Source: Neopararhizobium haloflavum (GTDB taxonomy: Bacteria; Pseudomonadota; Alphaproteobacteria; Rhizobiales; Rhizobiaceae). Taken from it: a stretch of DNA of 64,000 nt. The stretch covers positions 248,001 through 312,000 of the forward strand of contig NZ_NWUC01000002.1 of assembly GCF_002750855.1 (NCBI RefSeq), written 5' to 3'. Numbering within the stretch: the first letter of the stretch is position 1; every line of letters begins with the position of its first letter. A program made the position numbers and the translations under genes. Below the pieces are notes generated by a model that saw nothing but the letters and a program-made list of their open reading frames with translations, did no database searches and was not told the DNA's origin. Below are positions 63,657 to 64,000 of this stretch, in pieces.

Positions 63657-64000
63657 TTACAGCTTGCGCGCAACCACAAGGTGGCCGGGCACCGGCTGGT
63701 CCTGCTCGCGGCGCACCGTTATCGGCTCGGCAATCAGCCGCTCGAAGCCGTTCTCGACCAGCAGCCGGTCGATGTAGTCGAGCGCATGGGCAAATCGTTG
63801 GTTCGGGCCGACCATGAAGTCGCGGCCGCCGAGAACAGCGCCCGGCAGCGTCTCGCTTGAAAACGCGGTCAGCGCACCGGCGGAGGCATTCTTCGCGACG
63901 CCGGCAAAAAACGACTCGAGCCGGCCCATGTAGGGCAGAACGTCCGCAGCCACGATGAGATCAAACGCAAGCTCCTCGTTTTCCTCAAGGAAATGCACGA
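63657..64000 (-). CDS. SAM-dependent methyltransferase, 5' part missing
   Basis: The frame is open to the right edge, so only the C-terminal 114 codons are seen. The fragment FDLIVAADVLPYMGRLESFF and GALTAFSSETLPG, then FAHALDYIDRLLVENGFERL, match the C-terminal half of class I methyltransferases of the TPR-linked (COG4976-like) group. The SAM-binding Gly motif lies outside the window. It is convergent with the anti-sigma gene at 9 bp. Substrate unknown. Confidence 0.72.
   Translation of the reverse strand, partial: VHFLEENEELAFDLIVAADVLPYMGRLESFFAGVAKNASAGALTAFSSETLPGAVLGGRDFMVGPNQRFAHALDYIDRLLVENGFERLIAEPITVRREQDQPVPGHLVVARKL

Overview
The window reads as a chromosomal segment of a high-GC alphaproteobacterium, most likely of the order Hyphomicrobiales (Rhizobiales). 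The strongest pointers are the Agrobacterium-like chvE-gguA-gguB-gguC sugar-transport operon with a divergent gbpR-type LysR regulator, a Cys-type Mo formate dehydrogenase with the DUF3305/DUF3306 accessory set seen in these bacteria, and twin-arginine signal peptides. Genus cannot be fixed from the sequence. Coding is dense, with many 1-14 bp start/stop overlaps. Both ends cut genes: oxyR on the left, a methyltransferase on the right.

Layout. 1-6.4 kb: oxyR (3' part), then on the minus strand ppx-rlmE, a Tat-exported metallo-hydrolase, and guaB-MAPEG. 6.65 kb: tRNA-Gln(CTG), followed by a decayed stretch (6.97-7.67 kb) holding a frameshifted AAA+ ATPase pseudogene. 7.7-12.2 kb: envelope and stress genes (SPW-repeat protein, DUF1003 protein, ICMT-like methyltransferase, YceI, cytochrome b561, GFA protein) and a 32-codon membrane peptide. 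12.3-18.3 kb: a tightly overlapping six-gene operon with an arylsulfotransferase-family membrane protein, two small membrane proteins, a PAPS-type sulfotransferase, and CysD plus CysN-CysC that make PAPS. It is preceded by a 10-bp inverted repeat. This is the best candidate for an undescribed system, a dedicated surface sulfation pathway. 18.4-20.5 kb: DedA and PhoD-like proteins.

20.6-29.5 kb: aldose uptake and non-phosphorylative oxidation (chvE, gguA, gguB, gguC, a sugar-acid dehydratase, an aldose 1-dehydrogenase), with gbpR divergent. 29.5-32.5 kb: a membrane protein of unknown function, a glycosyltransferase and a 2-hydroxyacid dehydrogenase. 32.5-37.3 kb: amidase plus a complete TRAP transporter.

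37.8-49.7 kb: the formate dehydrogenase island: fdoG, fdoH, fdoI, two small proteins, a TorD-like chaperone, five upstream accessory genes (lipoate/biotin ligase-like, DUF6505, DUF6352, DUF3305, DUF3306) and a divergent four-cluster 4Fe-4S protein. 49.7-54.1 kb: a WD40-cytochrome c fusion and a NarL-type two-component pair. 54.2-58.4 kb: an ABC exporter with a CrtC/AttH lipocalin-like partner. 58.5-60.5 kb: arsenic resistance (arsR, arsC, acr3). 60.5-63.6 kb: a subtilisin-like protease divergent from an ECF sigma factor and its membrane anti-sigma factor.

The themes are redox metabolism (formate oxidation, OxyR, b561, cytochrome c), sugar and organic-acid uptake, cell-surface modification and metalloid resistance. 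No insertion sequence, integrase, phage gene or CRISPR array was recognised. Family names are from reading the translated sequence; no database search was run.
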